Source of the DNA: Pseudarthrobacter enclensis
GTDB lineage: Bacteria > Actinomycetota > Actinomycetes > Actinomycetales > Micrococcaceae
Assembly (NCBI RefSeq): GCF_001457025.1
Contig: NZ_KQ758601.1
Location: 372,001 to 436,000, forward strand
DNA: 64,000 nucleotides
Direction of reading: 5' to 3'
Shown: positions 17,651 through 27,681 of the stretch, one piece after another
Layout of the letters: every line of letters starts with the position of its first letter
Numbering within the stretch: the first letter of the stretch is position 1
Translations under genes and position numbers: made by a program
Notes under the pieces: model-generated
What the model was told of the DNA's origin: nothing
The model's database searches: none
What the model saw: the letters and a program-made list of their open reading frames with translations, nothing else

Positions 17651-18871
17651 CTAGTGGGCCACGGCGGCGGCGCCGTGTTCGTCGATGAGGGCGCCGGTTT
17701 CGAAGCGTTCCAGCGAGAACGGCGCATTCAGCGTGTGCGGAGCGCCGGTGGCGATGGTGTGCGCGAAGGTCAGGCCGGCCGCGGGGGTGCCCTTGAAGCC
17801 GCCGGTTCCCCAGCCGCAGTTCACGAACATGTTCTCCACCGGGGTGGTGCCGACGATCGGCGAGGCGTCCAGGGTGGTGTCCACGATGCCGCCCCAGGTC
17901 CGGAGCACGTGTGCCCGGGCGAAGATGGGGAAGAGCTCGACGGCGGCGGCCATCTGCTGCTCAATGACGTGGAAGGAGCCGCGCTGGCCGTAGCCGTTGT
18001 AGGAGTCGACGCCGGCGCCCATGACCAGTTCGCCCTTGTGCGCCTGCGAAACGTAGACGTGGACGTGGTTGGACATGACCACGGTGGGGTGGACGGGCTC
18101 GTGCAGTTCTGACACGAGGGCCTGCAGCGGGTGGGACTGGATGGGCAGTTCGAAGCCGGCCATTTCCGCCAGGACCGAGCTGTGGCCGGCGGCGCAGAGG
18201 CCCACCTTTTCGGTGTTGATGGTGCCGCGGTTGGTCTTGACGCCCACCACGCGGTCGCCGTCCTTCAGGAAGCCGGTCACTTCGCAGTTCTGGATGATGT
18301 CAACGCCCATTTCGTCGCACTTGCGGGCGAAGGCCCAGGCAACATGGTCGTGCTTGGCGATGCCGGCGCGGGGCTGGTAGGTGGCGCCCATGACCGGGTA
18401 GCGGATGTTGTCGCTGATGTTCAGGATGGGGCAGAGTTCCTTGACCTGCTGCGGGTCCAGCCACTCGGCGTCCACACCGTTGAGCTTGTTGGCGCCCACC
18501 CGGCGCATGCTTTCGCGCACGTCGCCCAGGGTGTGGGCCAGGTTCATCACACCGCGCTGGCTGAAGAGGAAGTCGTACTCGAGCTCCTCCGGCAGGATCT
18601 CCCACAGCTTGAGGGCCTGCTCGTAGATGGCCGCGCTCTCGTCCCAGAGGTAGTTGGAGCGGATGATGGTGGTGTTACGGGCCATGTTGCCGCCGGCCAG
18701 CCAGCCCTTTTCCAGGACCGCGATGTTGGTCATGCCATGGTTCTTGGCCAGGAAGTACGCGGTGGCCAGTCCGTGCCCGCCGCCGCCCACGATCACGGCG
18801 TCATAGGAGGACTTGGGTTCCGGGTTCCGCCACAGGAAGTCCGGGTGCTCAGGAAGGTGCGGTGCGCTCAC
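17651..18871 (-). CDS. soxB: Sarcosine oxidase beta subunit
   Basis: Catalytic flavin subunit, 406 aa, DAO-fold. The FAD-binding motif is [19 protein letters not shown] at residues 24-42; the C-terminus has [18 protein letters not shown], matching SoxB. It oxidises the methyl group of sarcosine. The ATG at 18871 overlaps the glyA stop by 4 bp, so the operon order glyA-soxB-soxD-soxA-soxG is tightly coupled. Confidence 0.95.
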   Translation of the reverse strand: MSAPHLPEHPDFLWRNPEPKSSYDAVIVGGGGHGLATAYFLAKNHGMTNIAVLEKGWLAGGNMARNTTIIRSNYLWDESAAIYEQALKLWEILPEELEYDFLFSQRGVMNLAHTLGDVRESMRRVGANKLNGVDAEWLDPQQVKELCPILNISDNIRYPVMGATYQPRAGIAKHDHVAWAFARKCDEMGVDIIQNCEVTGFLKDGDRVVGVKTNRGTINTEKVGLCAAGHSSVLAEMAGFELPIQSHPLQALVSELHEPVHPTVVMSNHVHVYVSQAHKGELVMGAGVDSYNGYGQRGSFHVIEQQMAAAVELFPIFARAHVLRTWGGIVDTTLDASPIVGTTPVENMFVNCGWGTGGFKGTPAAGLTFAHTIATGAPHTLNAPFSLERFETGALIDEHGAAAVAH

Positions 18872-20214
18872 TGGGCTGCTCCAATCAGTTCTGCCTCGGC
18901 GCCGGCCAGGCCTGCGCTGTTGCTGTCGGAAAGATGCGGGTAGAGGGGGAACTTGCCGGCCAGTGCGGTGACGCGTTCGCGGAGTTCGACGGCGGTGTCC
19001 CCGGGGAGGGTGCCGGTCCCTGCGGCGGCGATGAGCGCCGTCGCGATGATGTCCGCAACCTCGGCGAATTCGGCGGCGCCGAAGCCGCGGGCGGCCAGGG
19101 CGGGGGTACCGATCCGGAGGCCGGAGGAGACCATCGGCGGGCGGGGGTCGAACGGGACGGCGTTGCGGTTGACGGTGATGCCGATATGGTGCAGCGCGTC
19201 TTCACCCTGCTGGCCGTCGAGCTCGGAGTTGCGCAGGTCGACGAGGACCAGGTGGACGTCGGTTCCGCCGTTGACCACGGAGATGCCGGCTTCCTGGACG
19301 TCGGCCTGCAGGAGGCGGTCGGCGAGCAGCTGGGCACCCTGCAGGACGCGTTCCTGGCGTTCCTTGAACTCGGGGGATGCGGCGAGCTTGAAGGCCACGG
19401 CCTTGGCAGCCACCACGTGCTCCAGCGGGCCGCCCTGCTGGCCGGGGAACACTGCTGAGTTGATCTTCTTGGCGTATTCCTCCTTGGCGAGGATGACGCC
19501 GCCGCGGGGGCCGCCGAGGGTCTTGTGCGTTGTGGTGGTGACCACGTCCGCGTAGGGGACGGGGTTGGGGTGCAGGCCCGCGGCGACGAGGCCGGCGAAG
19601 TGGGCCATGTCCACCATCAGGTAGGCGCCCACCAGGTCGGCGATGCGGCGGAACTCGGCGAAGTCCAGCTGGCGGGAGTAGGCGGACCAGCCGGCCACAA
19701 TCAGCTTGGGCTTGTGCTCGAGGGCAAGGGCTTCGACCTCTGCCATGTCGATCCGGAGGTCCTCTTCGCGGACGTGGTACGGAACCACGTTGTAGAGCTT
19801 GCCGGAGAAGTTGATCTTCATGCCGTGGGTCAGGTGGCCGCCATGGGCCAGCGACAGGCCCAGGATGGTGTCGCCGGGGTTCAGCAGGGCGAACATCGCC
19901 GCAGCGTTGGCCTGGGCGCCGGAGTGCGGCTGGACGTTGGCGAATTCCGCACCGAAGAGGGCCTTGACCCGGTCGATGGCGAGCTGTTCAATGACGTCCA
20001 CGTGCTCGCAGCCACCGTAGTAGCGCTTACCCGGGTAGCCTTCGGCATACTTGTTGGTCAGTACCGAACCCTGCGCCTCCATCACGGCCGTGGGAGCGAA
20101 GTTCTCCGAGGCGATCATTTCCAGGGTGGACTGCTGGCGGTGCAGTTCCTGTGCAACGGCGGCGGCGACGTCGGCGTCCACCGTGGCAAGCGAGGCGTTG
20201 AGTGCGTCCTGCAT
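18868..20214 (-). CDS. glyA: Serine hydroxymethyltransferase
   Basis: PLP enzyme interconverting glycine plus methylene-THF with serine plus THF. Visible landmarks: [32 protein letters not shown], and the PLP lysine in [15 protein letters not shown]. 448 aa. A GGAGA ribosome site lies 5 nt before the ATG. As the first gene of the sox operon this is a catabolic copy; a housekeeping glyA probably exists elsewhere. Confidence 0.95.
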   Translation of the reverse strand: MQDALNASLATVDADVAAAVAQELHRQQSTLEMIASENFAPTAVMEAQGSVLTNKYAEGYPGKRYYGGCEHVDVIEQLAIDRVKALFGAEFANVQPHSGAQANAAAMFALLNPGDTILGLSLAHGGHLTHGMKINFSGKLYNVVPYHVREEDLRIDMAEVEALALEHKPKLIVAGWSAYSRQLDFAEFRRIADLVGAYLMVDMAHFAGLVAAGLHPNPVPYADVVTTTTHKTLGGPRGGVILAKEEYAKKINSAVFPGQQGGPLEHVVAAKAVAFKLAASPEFKERQERVLQGAQLLADRLLQADVQEAGISVVNGGTDVHLVLVDLRNSELDGQQGEDALHHIGITVNRNAVPFDPRPPMVSSGLRIGTPALAARGFGAAEFAEVADIIATALIAAAGTGTLPGDTAVELRERVTALAGKFPLYPHLSDSNSAGLAGAEAELIGAAQ

Positions 20215-20242
20215 GTTTCTCCTTATCGAGCCCTTGAAAGTT

Positions 20243-20273
20243 CTGATCTGTAACTGATCTGTAACTGATATAT
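20243..20273. promoter_or_regulatory. 11-bp direct repeats in the glyA/GntR divergent region
   Basis: CTGATCTGTAA occurs twice head to tail and is followed by CTGATATAT, so three half-sites sit one helical turn apart. The 127-bp region separates glyA from the GntR gene. The repeats are AT-rich against their surroundings and are a likely regulator-binding array. Confidence 0.55.
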
Positions 20274-20341
20274 TAGAACTGTCGTAATAGTATGTTCCAG
20301 ATCACTTTGCAGTCAATAGCCACCCGGGAAGCGAGCGCAAC

Positions 20342-21010
20342 ATGGGCGTAATGCTGGAGAACTCCATCGCCGGCGAGGAGGATCTGTCACTCTCCGAGCG
20401 GGCCTACCGGCACCTGCGGGACCGCCTGATCATGCTGGACATCCGGCCGGGAGACCCGATCAACGACGGCAAGCTCGCCGCCGAATTGGGCATCGGACGG
20501 ACTCCGGTGCGCGAGGCCCTCAAGCGCCTGGAAAGCGACCACTTGGTGGTGTCCTATCCCCGCCGGGGAACGTTCGCCACCATCGTGGACATCACCGAAC
20601 TCGCCGATGTCTCCGAACTCCGCGAGTCCCTGGAGCCGCTGGCCGCCAGGCGCGCCGCCAAACTGGCCACCCCCGCGCTGCGGGCGGAAATCCGGGAGAC
20701 GGCAACGGCCATCGCCGGCATGGCACTGGACAACGATCCCTACGACCTGATGCGCTACGACATCAAGGTCCACCGGCTGATCTACCGGGCCGCCGCCAAC
20801 GCGCACCTCGAGGATGTGCTGATCCGCTACGACAACCTGGCCACCCGCATCTGGTGCATGGTGCTGGAGAAGGTTCCCTCCGTGGCTTCCCACATCGCGG
20901 AACACGTGGAGCTGCTGGAGGCAGTGGCCGACGGCGACGCGGACCGCGCGGGCAAGCTCGCCCTGGAACACGTCACCAGTTTCGAGCAGGCCATCCGCAG
21001 CGTGCTGTAG
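20342..21010 (+). CDS. GntR family regulator, FCD type, 222 aa
   Basis: Winged helix at residues ~15-80 (LSERAYRHLRDRLIMLDIRP, GIGRTPVREALKRLE) followed by a helical FCD domain with the metal-ligand-like R-E-x-L-E-P-L-A-A-R-R segment. Divergent from the glyA-sox operon, so it is the probable sarcosine/glycine-responsive regulator. ATG at 20342; another in-frame ATG lies three codons later. Effector not deducible. Confidence 0.88.
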   Translation: MGVMLENSIAGEEDLSLSERAYRHLRDRLIMLDIRPGDPINDGKLAAELGIGRTPVREALKRLESDHLVVSYPRRGTFATIVDITELADVSELRESLEPLAARRAAKLATPALRAEIRETATAIAGMALDNDPYDLMRYDIKVHRLIYRAAANAHLEDVLIRYDNLATRIWCMVLEKVPSVASHIAEHVELLEAVADGDADRAGKLALEHVTSFEQAIRSVL

Positions 21011-21043
21011 CACCGAGGCGCGCGGGGCAAGGAGGATTCGGGG

Positions 21044-21424
21044 TCAAGCCGGCGGCTCAAGCCGCCTGCGCAGGAGGCAGAACTCGTTGCCCTCCGGGTC
21101 CTGCAGGACATGCCACTGCTCGTTGCCGGACTGCCCGACGTCGGCCGGGCGGGCTCCGAGCGCGAGCAGCCGCTCCAGCTCGGCGGCCTGGTCCCGGTCC
21201 ACGGGATTGACGTCGATGTGCAGCGGCAGGCGGCCCGTCCGCGGATTGCTGCTGGGGCTCAGGATGAGGGTGGGCTGCAGCCCGCCGAACCCCTCCGGCG
21301 GGCCGATCTCGATGGCACCGTCTTCACGGTCCAGTTCCACGTACCCCAGGACCCCGCACCAGAACTGCGCCAGCAGCCCGGGGTCGGCGCAGTTCAGGAC
21401 CAGTTCGCTGATGCGGCATGACAT
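21044..21424 (-). CDS. VOC (glyoxalase-like) family protein, 126 aa
   Basis: A single betaalphabetabetabeta-type module: MSCRISELVLNCADPGLLAQFWCGVLGY at the start and WHVLQDPEGNEFCLLRR at the end, typical of the glyoxalase-like domain family of actinobacteria. The ATG at 21424 is used because homology starts there. It converges on the GntR gene and is monocistronic. Function unknown; such proteins include antibiotic-binding and isomerase-like members. Confidence 0.8.
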   Translation of the reverse strand: MSCRISELVLNCADPGLLAQFWCGVLGYVELDREDGAIEIGPPEGFGGLQPTLILSPSSNPRTGRLPLHIDVNPVDRDQAAELERLLALGARPADVGQSGNEQWHVLQDPEGNEFCLLRRRLEPPA

Positions 21425-21476
21425 GCTGGCCAGTGTAGGGGCCGCCCGCCGCCGCGGACCCGATTGCGGCCGCGTG

Positions 21477-22682
21477 TCAGGGTTGGAGTGCGCGCGGCAG
21501 GAACGCCATGGGTTCATGCCGGATGCCCGTCAGCGCCGATTCTATGGCCCCCTGCACCACGGCATCGGCCCCTAAGCTGCTGGCGACGAGTTCCGGAAGC
21601 GGCAGTCCGGAGTCCACGGGCAGCAGGCTGCGGGCATGCTCAAGGACCGGGTCGATGCCGCGGGCAATGCCGCCGGCAATGACCACCCGCTCGATGTCGA
21701 GCAGGCTGGAGAGAACCACCGCGATCCGTGCCAGCCGGACGCCGAGCCGGGCGATGATGTCGCCCGCCAGCGGATCACCCTCGCGGGCCGCCTGGAAGAC
21801 GTCTTCGGCATTGATCCCGTCTTCGGGAAGCCGGCGCAGCGACGTGGTCCCTTCATAGGAATGGACGCGCTTCCGGGCCCACTTGCGTGCGAGCGCACCA
21901 AAGCCGTCCGAGATTCCCTCGTCATCGGGCTTGTTGTCCGCGAGGATGTCCAGGAAACGCATCTCGCCGGCGCCGCCCCGGCGTCCGCGCAGCAGCCGGC
22001 CGTCCACGATCAGGCCCGCGCCGAACCGCTCCCCTGACAGCAGCGTGGCCACGTTGGCGGACGGCTGCTGGGCCTGCTCGGCGATGGCGGCCAGGTTGGC
22101 GTCATTTTCCACCAGGACCTTGCCCTGCAGGTCCTGGTCGAATCCGCTGTTCATCAGCTGCCAGAACTCTCCGCCCCCGGGTGACCGGCCCTCCGCGTCC
22201 ACCGGCGCGGGAACACCCACCACGGTCAGCAGGACATCGTCGGCGTCGCGGCCAACGTCGGCGAGCGCCAGCCGGATGAGCTCCCGCGCGCTCCTGACGC
22301 GTCCCGCCCGGCCCAGGGCATGCGAGTCGATGCTGCGCCGGCGTTTCCCCAGTTCCCGGCCCCGCAGGTCCGCGACGATGACCGTGAAGTGGCTTTCGCC
22401 GGCATCCAGCCCCACCACCACACCCGCGGCTTCCCTCAGCTGGTACCTGCGGGCCGGCCGGCCCTTGGGTGCCCGGCCGGCCTCGGCGCCGTCGTTTACT
22501 TCCTCGAGCCAACCGGCATCCACCAGGCCGTCACAGACGCCCAGTACCGTGGCGCGCGTGAGGCCGGTTGCCGCCATGGCCTCGCCGGCGGTGAACACCT
22601 GTTCCTGGAGGGCGAAGCGTAGCAGCGCCTCCGAGTTGATCTGCCGTAACAGTTGGGTCGAGCTCGCCGTAGTTCCGTCCAC
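21477..22682 (-). CDS. ROK family transcriptional regulator, 401 aa
   Basis: N-terminal winged helix (LRFALQEQVFTAGEAMAATG, LTRATVLGVCDGLVDAGW) joined to a ROK sugar-binding fold (GVVVGLDAGESHFTVIVADL; VLVENDANLAAIAE). The ROK zinc motif CGxxGCxE is absent; GEMRFLDILADNKPDD stands in that place. Members such as NagC and XylR repress sugar operons. Divergent from the ABC alpha-glucoside operon, so it is the likely repressor of it. Confidence 0.88.
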   Translation of the reverse strand: MDGTTASSTQLLRQINSEALLRFALQEQVFTAGEAMAATGLTRATVLGVCDGLVDAGWLEEVNDGAEAGRAPKGRPARRYQLREAAGVVVGLDAGESHFTVIVADLRGRELGKRRRSIDSHALGRAGRVRSARELIRLALADVGRDADDVLLTVVGVPAPVDAEGRSPGGGEFWQLMNSGFDQDLQGKVLVENDANLAAIAEQAQQPSANVATLLSGERFGAGLIVDGRLLRGRRGGAGEMRFLDILADNKPDDEGISDGFGALARKWARKRVHSYEGTTSLRRLPEDGINAEDVFQAAREGDPLAGDIIARLGVRLARIAVVLSSLLDIERVVIAGGIARGIDPVLEHARSLLPVDSGLPLPELVASSLGADAVVQGAIESALTGIRHEPMAFLPRALQP

Positions 22683-22721
22683 CCCTTGACGATAGCCCCT
22701 GCGTCCCCCATCCTCGTATAG

Positions 22722-22740
22722 GACCTAAATATAAGATCCA
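22722..22740. promoter_or_regulatory. AT-rich imperfect palindrome, candidate ROK operator
   Basis: GGACCTAAATATAAGATCC, 19 bp, has half-sites GGAnCT mirrored as AGnTCC around an AT-rich centre. It lies in the 90-bp region between the ROK repressor and the binding-protein gene. The AT-rich core is typical of ROK operators. Confidence 0.5.
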
Positions 22741-22772
22741 AATAAATTGAGCAGTGACCCCCATAGGAGCCG

Positions 22773-24050
22773 ATGTTGCCACCTTTGACGTCCGCCGGGA
22801 CGCGCCTGTCCCGACGAACTTTCCTCGCCGCTGCCGGAAGCTCCTTGGCCGCCGCCGGCCTTGCCGCCTGCAGCCCGGCGGAGGCCCGCCCCACCATCAA
22901 CTTCCATCAGTCGAAGCCGGAAGCCGTGCCGTATTTCCGCGACCTGGCGGCCAAGTTCACCGGCTCCCAGGATCGCTTCCGCGTCCTGCACGACATGGCC
23001 ACGAACCTTTCCGCCAGCTTTGTCCGCAGCAGCCCTCCCGACCTCGGGTGCCTCAACTACAACCTCGAAATGGCCCGCTTCATGGAGCGCGGCGCGCTGT
23101 CCGACCTCGCCGACCTCCCGGAAGCTGCATCCATCCGGGACGACGTCCTGGACCTCACCAACTGGTACCCCACCTACGCCGGCCGCACCAGCGTGATCCC
23201 CTACTCCGTCATGGCAGCCTCCGTCATCTACAACCGCCGCATCTTCGCGGACAACGGCCTGGAGGTACCCACCACCTGGGACCAGTTCGTGGACGTCTGC
23301 GAACGGCTCAAGTCGGCCGGCATCACGCCGATCTACGGCACCTTCCGCGACCCCTGGACCATCGCACAGGGGTTGTTCGACTACACCGTGGGCGGCATGG
23401 TGGACGTGCGCGCCTTCTACAAATCGATGCATGACGTCGGCGAAAAAGTGGGCCCGGATTCCGAGGTTTCCTTCCAGGAGACGCTGCTGGAGCCCGTGCG
23501 CCGCATGGTCCAGCTGACCGGCTACGTCAACCCCGACGCCTCAAGCCGGGGCTACGGTGACGGGAACACGGCCATGGCGCAGGGGCAGGCGGCCATGTAC
23601 TTCCAGGGTCCGTGGGCCTTCGGCGAAATCGAAAAAGCCGGAACGGACCTGGACCTGGGGACCTTCCCGCTGCCGATGACGGGCGATCCCGCAGACCTCA
23701 AGGTCCGCGTCAACATCGACCTCTCACTGTGGGTGCCCGAGGCATCAAACGGGCAAGAGGGCGCCCGAGCCTTCCTGCATTACCTCCTGAAGCCGGACAT
23801 CCAAAACCCCTACAACGCGAAGTTCCTCGGCTTCGGCACGGTCAAGGATGCCCCCGCGGTCACCGATCCCCGGATTGCAGACATGCAGGAATACTACGAC
23901 GACGGCCGCTTCTACATGGGTGCCTCGCAATTCATCCCGAACACCATTCCCGCCGCCAACTACCTCCAGTCGATCGTCGCCGGAGCAGACGCCAAAAGCA
24001 CCCTGGCCCGGATGGACGCCGACTGGGCGCGCCTGGCCTTCCGCGCATAA
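22773..24050 (+). CDS. ABC sugar transporter solute-binding lipoprotein, 425 aa
   Basis: Extracellular sugar-binding protein. The N-terminus has a twin-arginine-like LSRRTFLAAAGSS segment and a lipobox LAAC near residue 33, so it is probably exported folded and lipid-anchored. The body is of the MalE/family 1 kind (NGLEVPTTWDQFVDVCERL; AMYFQGPWAFGEIE). AGGAG precedes the ATG closely; a TTG one codon later is an alternative. First gene of the operon with two permeases, a glucosidase and a glucokinase. Confidence 0.9.
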   Translation: MLPPLTSAGTRLSRRTFLAAAGSSLAAAGLAACSPAEARPTINFHQSKPEAVPYFRDLAAKFTGSQDRFRVLHDMATNLSASFVRSSPPDLGCLNYNLEMARFMERGALSDLADLPEAASIRDDVLDLTNWYPTYAGRTSVIPYSVMAASVIYNRRIFADNGLEVPTTWDQFVDVCERLKSAGITPIYGTFRDPWTIAQGLFDYTVGGMVDVRAFYKSMHDVGEKVGPDSEVSFQETLLEPVRRMVQLTGYVNPDASSRGYGDGNTAMAQGQAAMYFQGPWAFGEIEKAGTDLDLGTFPLPMTGDPADLKVRVNIDLSLWVPEASNGQEGARAFLHYLLKPDIQNPYNAKFLGFGTVKDAPAVTDPRIADMQEYYDDGRFYMGASQFIPNTIPAANYLQSIVAGADAKSTLARMDADWARLAFRA

Positions 24051-24090
24051 CCGGGCATCCCAGACCCATGCATGAAACGGAGACATCCCC

Positions 24091-25029
24091 ATGTCCATCA
24101 TGACCAAGCCCTCCCCGGACGCGGCGGTAAAAGCCCCGCCACGGGCCACGACGCCGCGGGCACGCAAGTCCCGGGTGGACCCGCTCTACTACCTCTTCCT
24201 CCTCCCCTCCCTGGCCATCTTCACGCTGGCCGTCACGCTGCCGGCCGCCCTCGGGTTCGTCTACAGTTTCACCAACTCGATCGGCTTTGGTGACTTCAGC
24301 TTCATCGGAGTCCGGAACTTCATCGCCGTCTTCCGCGATGAAGGCATCCTCGGCGCCTACGGCTTCACGCTGGCGTTCTCGCTGGTCACCGTCGTCGTGG
24401 TGAACGCAGTGGCCTTCCTGCTGGCCCTGGGCCTCACGTCGCGGATCCGCTTCCGCACGGCACTGCGCACCGTGTTCGTGATCCCCATGGTGATCTCCGG
24501 CATCGTGATCGCCTTCGTCTTCCAGTACCTGTTCTCCAACTCGCTGCCGCTGGCCGGCAAGGCCATGGGAATCGAACCGCTGGCCAGCAGCATCCTGGCC
24601 AACCCGGACCTGGCGTGGCTGGCCATCGTGTTCGTTACGGCCTGGCAGTCGATTCCCAGCGCCATGCTGATCTACATCGCCGGCCTGCTCACCGTCCCTC
24701 CGGAGGTCTACGAGGCCAGCTCCATCGACGGTGCCACCCCCTGGCACACCCTGCGGCACATCACGTTTCCGCTGGTGGCCGGGTATGCGGTGATCAACAC
24801 CGTCCTTGGCTTCAAGAACTACCTCAACACCTACGACATCATCGTTGGCCTCACCGACGGCGGCCCCGGAGTATCCACGCGCAGCGTCGCCATGGCGATC
24901 TTCCGCGGTTTCGAAGGCGGCGACTACGCCTACCAGATGGCCAACGCCGTGATCTTCTTCCTCATCAGCGTGGCCATCGCCCTGATCCAGCTCCGCTTCA
25001 CCCGTGGCAAAGGAGGGACCGCCGCATGA
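24091..25029 (+). CDS. ABC sugar transporter permease, MalF type, 312 aa
   Basis: Six hydrophobic segments after a ~30-residue polar N-terminus; the EAA loop that contacts the ATPase reads YEASSIDGATPWHTLRHITF. It forms a heterodimer with the next permease. Its stop overlaps the next ATG (ATGA). No ATPase gene follows, as is common in actinobacterial sugar operons served by a shared MsiK-type ATPase. Confidence 0.92.
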   Translation: MSIMTKPSPDAAVKAPPRATTPRARKSRVDPLYYLFLLPSLAIFTLAVTLPAALGFVYSFTNSIGFGDFSFIGVRNFIAVFRDEGILGAYGFTLAFSLVTVVVVNAVAFLLALGLTSRIRFRTALRTVFVIPMVISGIVIAFVFQYLFSNSLPLAGKAMGIEPLASSILANPDLAWLAIVFVTAWQSIPSAMLIYIAGLLTVPPEVYEASSIDGATPWHTLRHITFPLVAGYAVINTVLGFKNYLNTYDIIVGLTDGGPGVSTRSVAMAIFRGFEGGDYAYQMANAVIFFLISVAIALIQLRFTRGKGGTAA

Positions 25030-25910
25030 GCAGCGCGCCCAGCACCATCCCCGCAGTGCCGGCCGCGAAACCGCGGCGGATCCGTTCCGGCCAGGAACGC
25101 ACCAACTGGCCCACAACGGCCATCCTGCTGGTCTGCACGCTCGGCGTGCTCGTGCCGCTCTTCGTCACCGTCAGCATGGCATTCAAGACCACCGGGCAGG
25201 CCGTGGACGGCAATGCCTTCTCCCTGCCGAGCCCGCTGACCTTTGACAGTTTCGCGCAGGCCTGGACCCTCACGAACTTCCCCCGCGGCTTTGCGATCTC
25301 CGTCTTCGTCTCCGTCATCGCCGTAACCGGAGAGATTGTGGTTTCGGCGCTGGCGGCGTATGCGATCCTCCGGAACTGGGACCGCCGGATATTCCGCTGG
25401 TCCTTCTTCTACCTGCTGGCCGCCATGTTCATACCATTCCCGGTGGTGGCGCTGCCGCAGATCCAGCTCACGGGCATGGTGGGCCTGGACAACCCGCTGG
25501 GCGTTGCCGTCCTGCACATCGTGTTTGCCCTGGCCTTCAACACCATGCTGTTCACCGCGTTCCTGCGCTCCATCCCGCTGGAACTGGAGGAAAGCATGCG
25601 GATGGACGGGGCCGGCACCTGGCAGGTCTTCTGGAAGCTCATCTTCCCCCTGCTCGGGCCCATGAGCGCCACGGTGGGCATCTTCGCCTTCATCGCCTCG
25701 TGGAACGACTTCATGATGCCCTCGCTCATCATCTCCGACCCGGAAATGCAGACCATTCCCGTCCTGCAGAAAATCTTCCAGACGCAGTTCAGCAACAGCT
25801 ACAACGTGGCCTTTGCCTCCTACCTGATGGCCATGGCCCCGGCCATCGTCGTGTACCTGTTCACCCAGCGCTGGGTCATGGCCGGCCTCACGCAGGGCGC
25901 CGTCAAGTAA
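25026..25910 (+). CDS. ABC sugar transporter permease, MalG type, 294 aa
   Basis: Six membrane segments starting with WPTTAILLVCTLGVLVPLFV. The EAA loop is LEESMRMDGAGTWQVFWKLI. The frame is open far upstream, but the ATG at 25026 overlapping the first permease's stop is the natural start. It completes the membrane channel of the alpha-glucoside importer. Confidence 0.92.
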   Translation: MSSAPSTIPAVPAAKPRRIRSGQERTNWPTTAILLVCTLGVLVPLFVTVSMAFKTTGQAVDGNAFSLPSPLTFDSFAQAWTLTNFPRGFAISVFVSVIAVTGEIVVSALAAYAILRNWDRRIFRWSFFYLLAAMFIPFPVVALPQIQLTGMVGLDNPLGVAVLHIVFALAFNTMLFTAFLRSIPLELEESMRMDGAGTWQVFWKLIFPLLGPMSATVGIFAFIASWNDFMMPSLIISDPEMQTIPVLQKIFQTQFSNSYNVAFASYLMAMAPAIVVYLFTQRWVMAGLTQGAVK

Positions 25911-25957
25911 CCCCGCTCCCCCGGAGCCACCGAACCAACCACCTTAAGGAACTCCCT

Positions 25958-27679
25958 GTGTCCATCACCGCCGCCACGGCACCCTTCCACTCCGACGCGA
26001 TCCTCTCCGACGACCCCAACTGGTGGCGCCAGGCCTCCGTGTACCAGATCTATCCACGGAGCTTCGCCGACTCCAACGGGGACGGCATCGGGGATATCAA
26101 CGGCATCACCGCCAAGGTTCCCTACCTCAAGGAACTGGGCATCGACGCCGTCTGGCTGAGCCCGTTCTACCCCTCGGCCCTCGCCGACGGCGGCTACGAC
26201 GTGGACGACTACCGCAACGTGGACCCACGGCTGGGCACGCTGGAGGACTTCGACGCGATGGCCGCCGCCCTGCACGGCGCCGGCATCAGGCTGATTGTGG
26301 ACATCGTCCCCAACCACTCCTCCAACCGGCACGAATGGTTCCAGGAAGCCCTCGCCGCGCCGAAGGGGTCTTCGGCGCGGGACCGCTACATCTTCCGTGA
26401 CGGGCTCGGCGTCGACGGCGGGCTGCCGCCGTCGGACTGGGACTCCATCTTCGGCGGACCGGCCTGGGAGCGCATCACGGAACCCGACGGCACCCCCGGC
26501 CAGTGGTACATGCACATCTTCGCCAAGGAACAGCCCGACCTGAACTGGGACAACCCCGAGGTGCGCGCGGACTTCCTGACCACCCTGCGCTTCTGGTCCG
26601 ACCGCGGCGTGGACGGCTTCCGCATCGACGTCGCACACGCCCTGACGAAGAACCTCGAAGAAACCCTGCCGTCGAAGGCTGACCTGGACGCCATGGGCGA
26701 GGCGGCGTACCTCGAAGGCATGCACCCCTACTGGGACCGCGACGAAGTCCACGAAATCTATGCCGAGTGGCGCAAACTCTTCAACGAATACACCCCGCCG
26801 AGGACCGCCGTCGCCGAAGCCTGGGTGCATGCGGACCGGCGCGCCCGCTACGCCAGCCCCGAGGGCCTGGGCCAGGCCTTCAACTTCGACCTGCTGCAGG
26901 CCGATTTCGACGCCGTCCAATTCCGCAGGACCATCACCAAGAACCTCGCCGAGGCCGACGCATCCGGTGCCTCCTCCACGTGGGTCTTCTCCAACCACGA
27001 CGTCGTCCGGCACGCCACCCGCTACGGCCTCCCCGTCTCCGGACCGGGTGCCGACGGGGAAATCATGGCAGGGCAGGCGGGCAAGCACTGGCTGCTCGGG
27101 GGCGGCCGGCAGGAGGACGTCGACATCGAACTCGGGCTGCGGCGTGCCCGCGCCGCATCGCTGCTGATGTTCGCGCTGCCCGGCTCCGCCTACCTGTACC
27201 AGGGCGAGGAACTGGGGCTGCAGGAAGTCGGCTGCGAAATACCGGACGCCGAACGCCAGGACCCGTCCTTCTTCCGCAACAGGGGCGTGGAAATCGGCCG
27301 CGACGGCTGCCGCGTCCCGCTGCCCTGGACGGCGGAAGGTACCTCGTTGGGCTTCGGCCCGGGCGGATCCCACTTGCCGCAGCCGGCATGGTTCGCGGGC
27401 AGCTCCGTGGAAGTCCAGGAACTCCAGGACGACTCCACGTTGTCGCTCTACCGGCGGGCGCTGGCCCTCCGTTCGGAGCTGCAGGCGGCAGAGGCACTGG
27501 AATGGCTGGACACCGGCCGCGATGACGTCCTGGCCTTCCGCCGCCCCAACGGCTGGACCTCCGTGACCAACTTCGGCACCGAACCGTTCATCCTGCCCGC
27601 AGGTGCCCTGCTGGTCACGAGTGCGCCGGTTGACGGCGCCTCGCTGCCGGCAGCCACCACAGCCTGGCTGCAGGCGTAG
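25958..27679 (+). CDS. GH13 alpha-glucosidase (oligo-1,6-/alpha-1,4-glucosidase type), 573 aa
   Basis: Cytoplasmic hydrolase of alpha-glucosides. GH13 regions: DIVPNHSSNRHEWF, GFRIDVAHAL (nucleophile Asp), AVAEAWVHAD (acid/base Glu) and FSNHDVVRHATRYG. It begins with WWRQASVYQIYPRSFADSNG, standard for the GH13_17/23/30 enzymes. The start is a GTG at 25958 with AAGGA 7 nt upstream; the frame remains open earlier within the permease. It should split imported maltose- or sucrose-like sugars into glucose, which the next gene phosphorylates. Confidence 0.9.
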   Translation: MSITAATAPFHSDAILSDDPNWWRQASVYQIYPRSFADSNGDGIGDINGITAKVPYLKELGIDAVWLSPFYPSALADGGYDVDDYRNVDPRLGTLEDFDAMAAALHGAGIRLIVDIVPNHSSNRHEWFQEALAAPKGSSARDRYIFRDGLGVDGGLPPSDWDSIFGGPAWERITEPDGTPGQWYMHIFAKEQPDLNWDNPEVRADFLTTLRFWSDRGVDGFRIDVAHALTKNLEETLPSKADLDAMGEAAYLEGMHPYWDRDEVHEIYAEWRKLFNEYTPPRTAVAEAWVHADRRARYASPEGLGQAFNFDLLQADFDAVQFRRTITKNLAEADASGASSTWVFSNHDVVRHATRYGLPVSGPGADGEIMAGQAGKHWLLGGGRQEDVDIELGLRRARAASLLMFALPGSAYLYQGEELGLQEVGCEIPDAERQDPSFFRNRGVEIGRDGCRVPLPWTAEGTSLGFGPGGSHLPQPAWFAGSSVEVQELQDDSTLSLYRRALALRSELQAAEALEWLDTGRDDVLAFRRPNGWTSVTNFGTEPFILPAGALLVTSAPVDGASLPAATTAWLQA

Positions 27680-27681
27680 CC

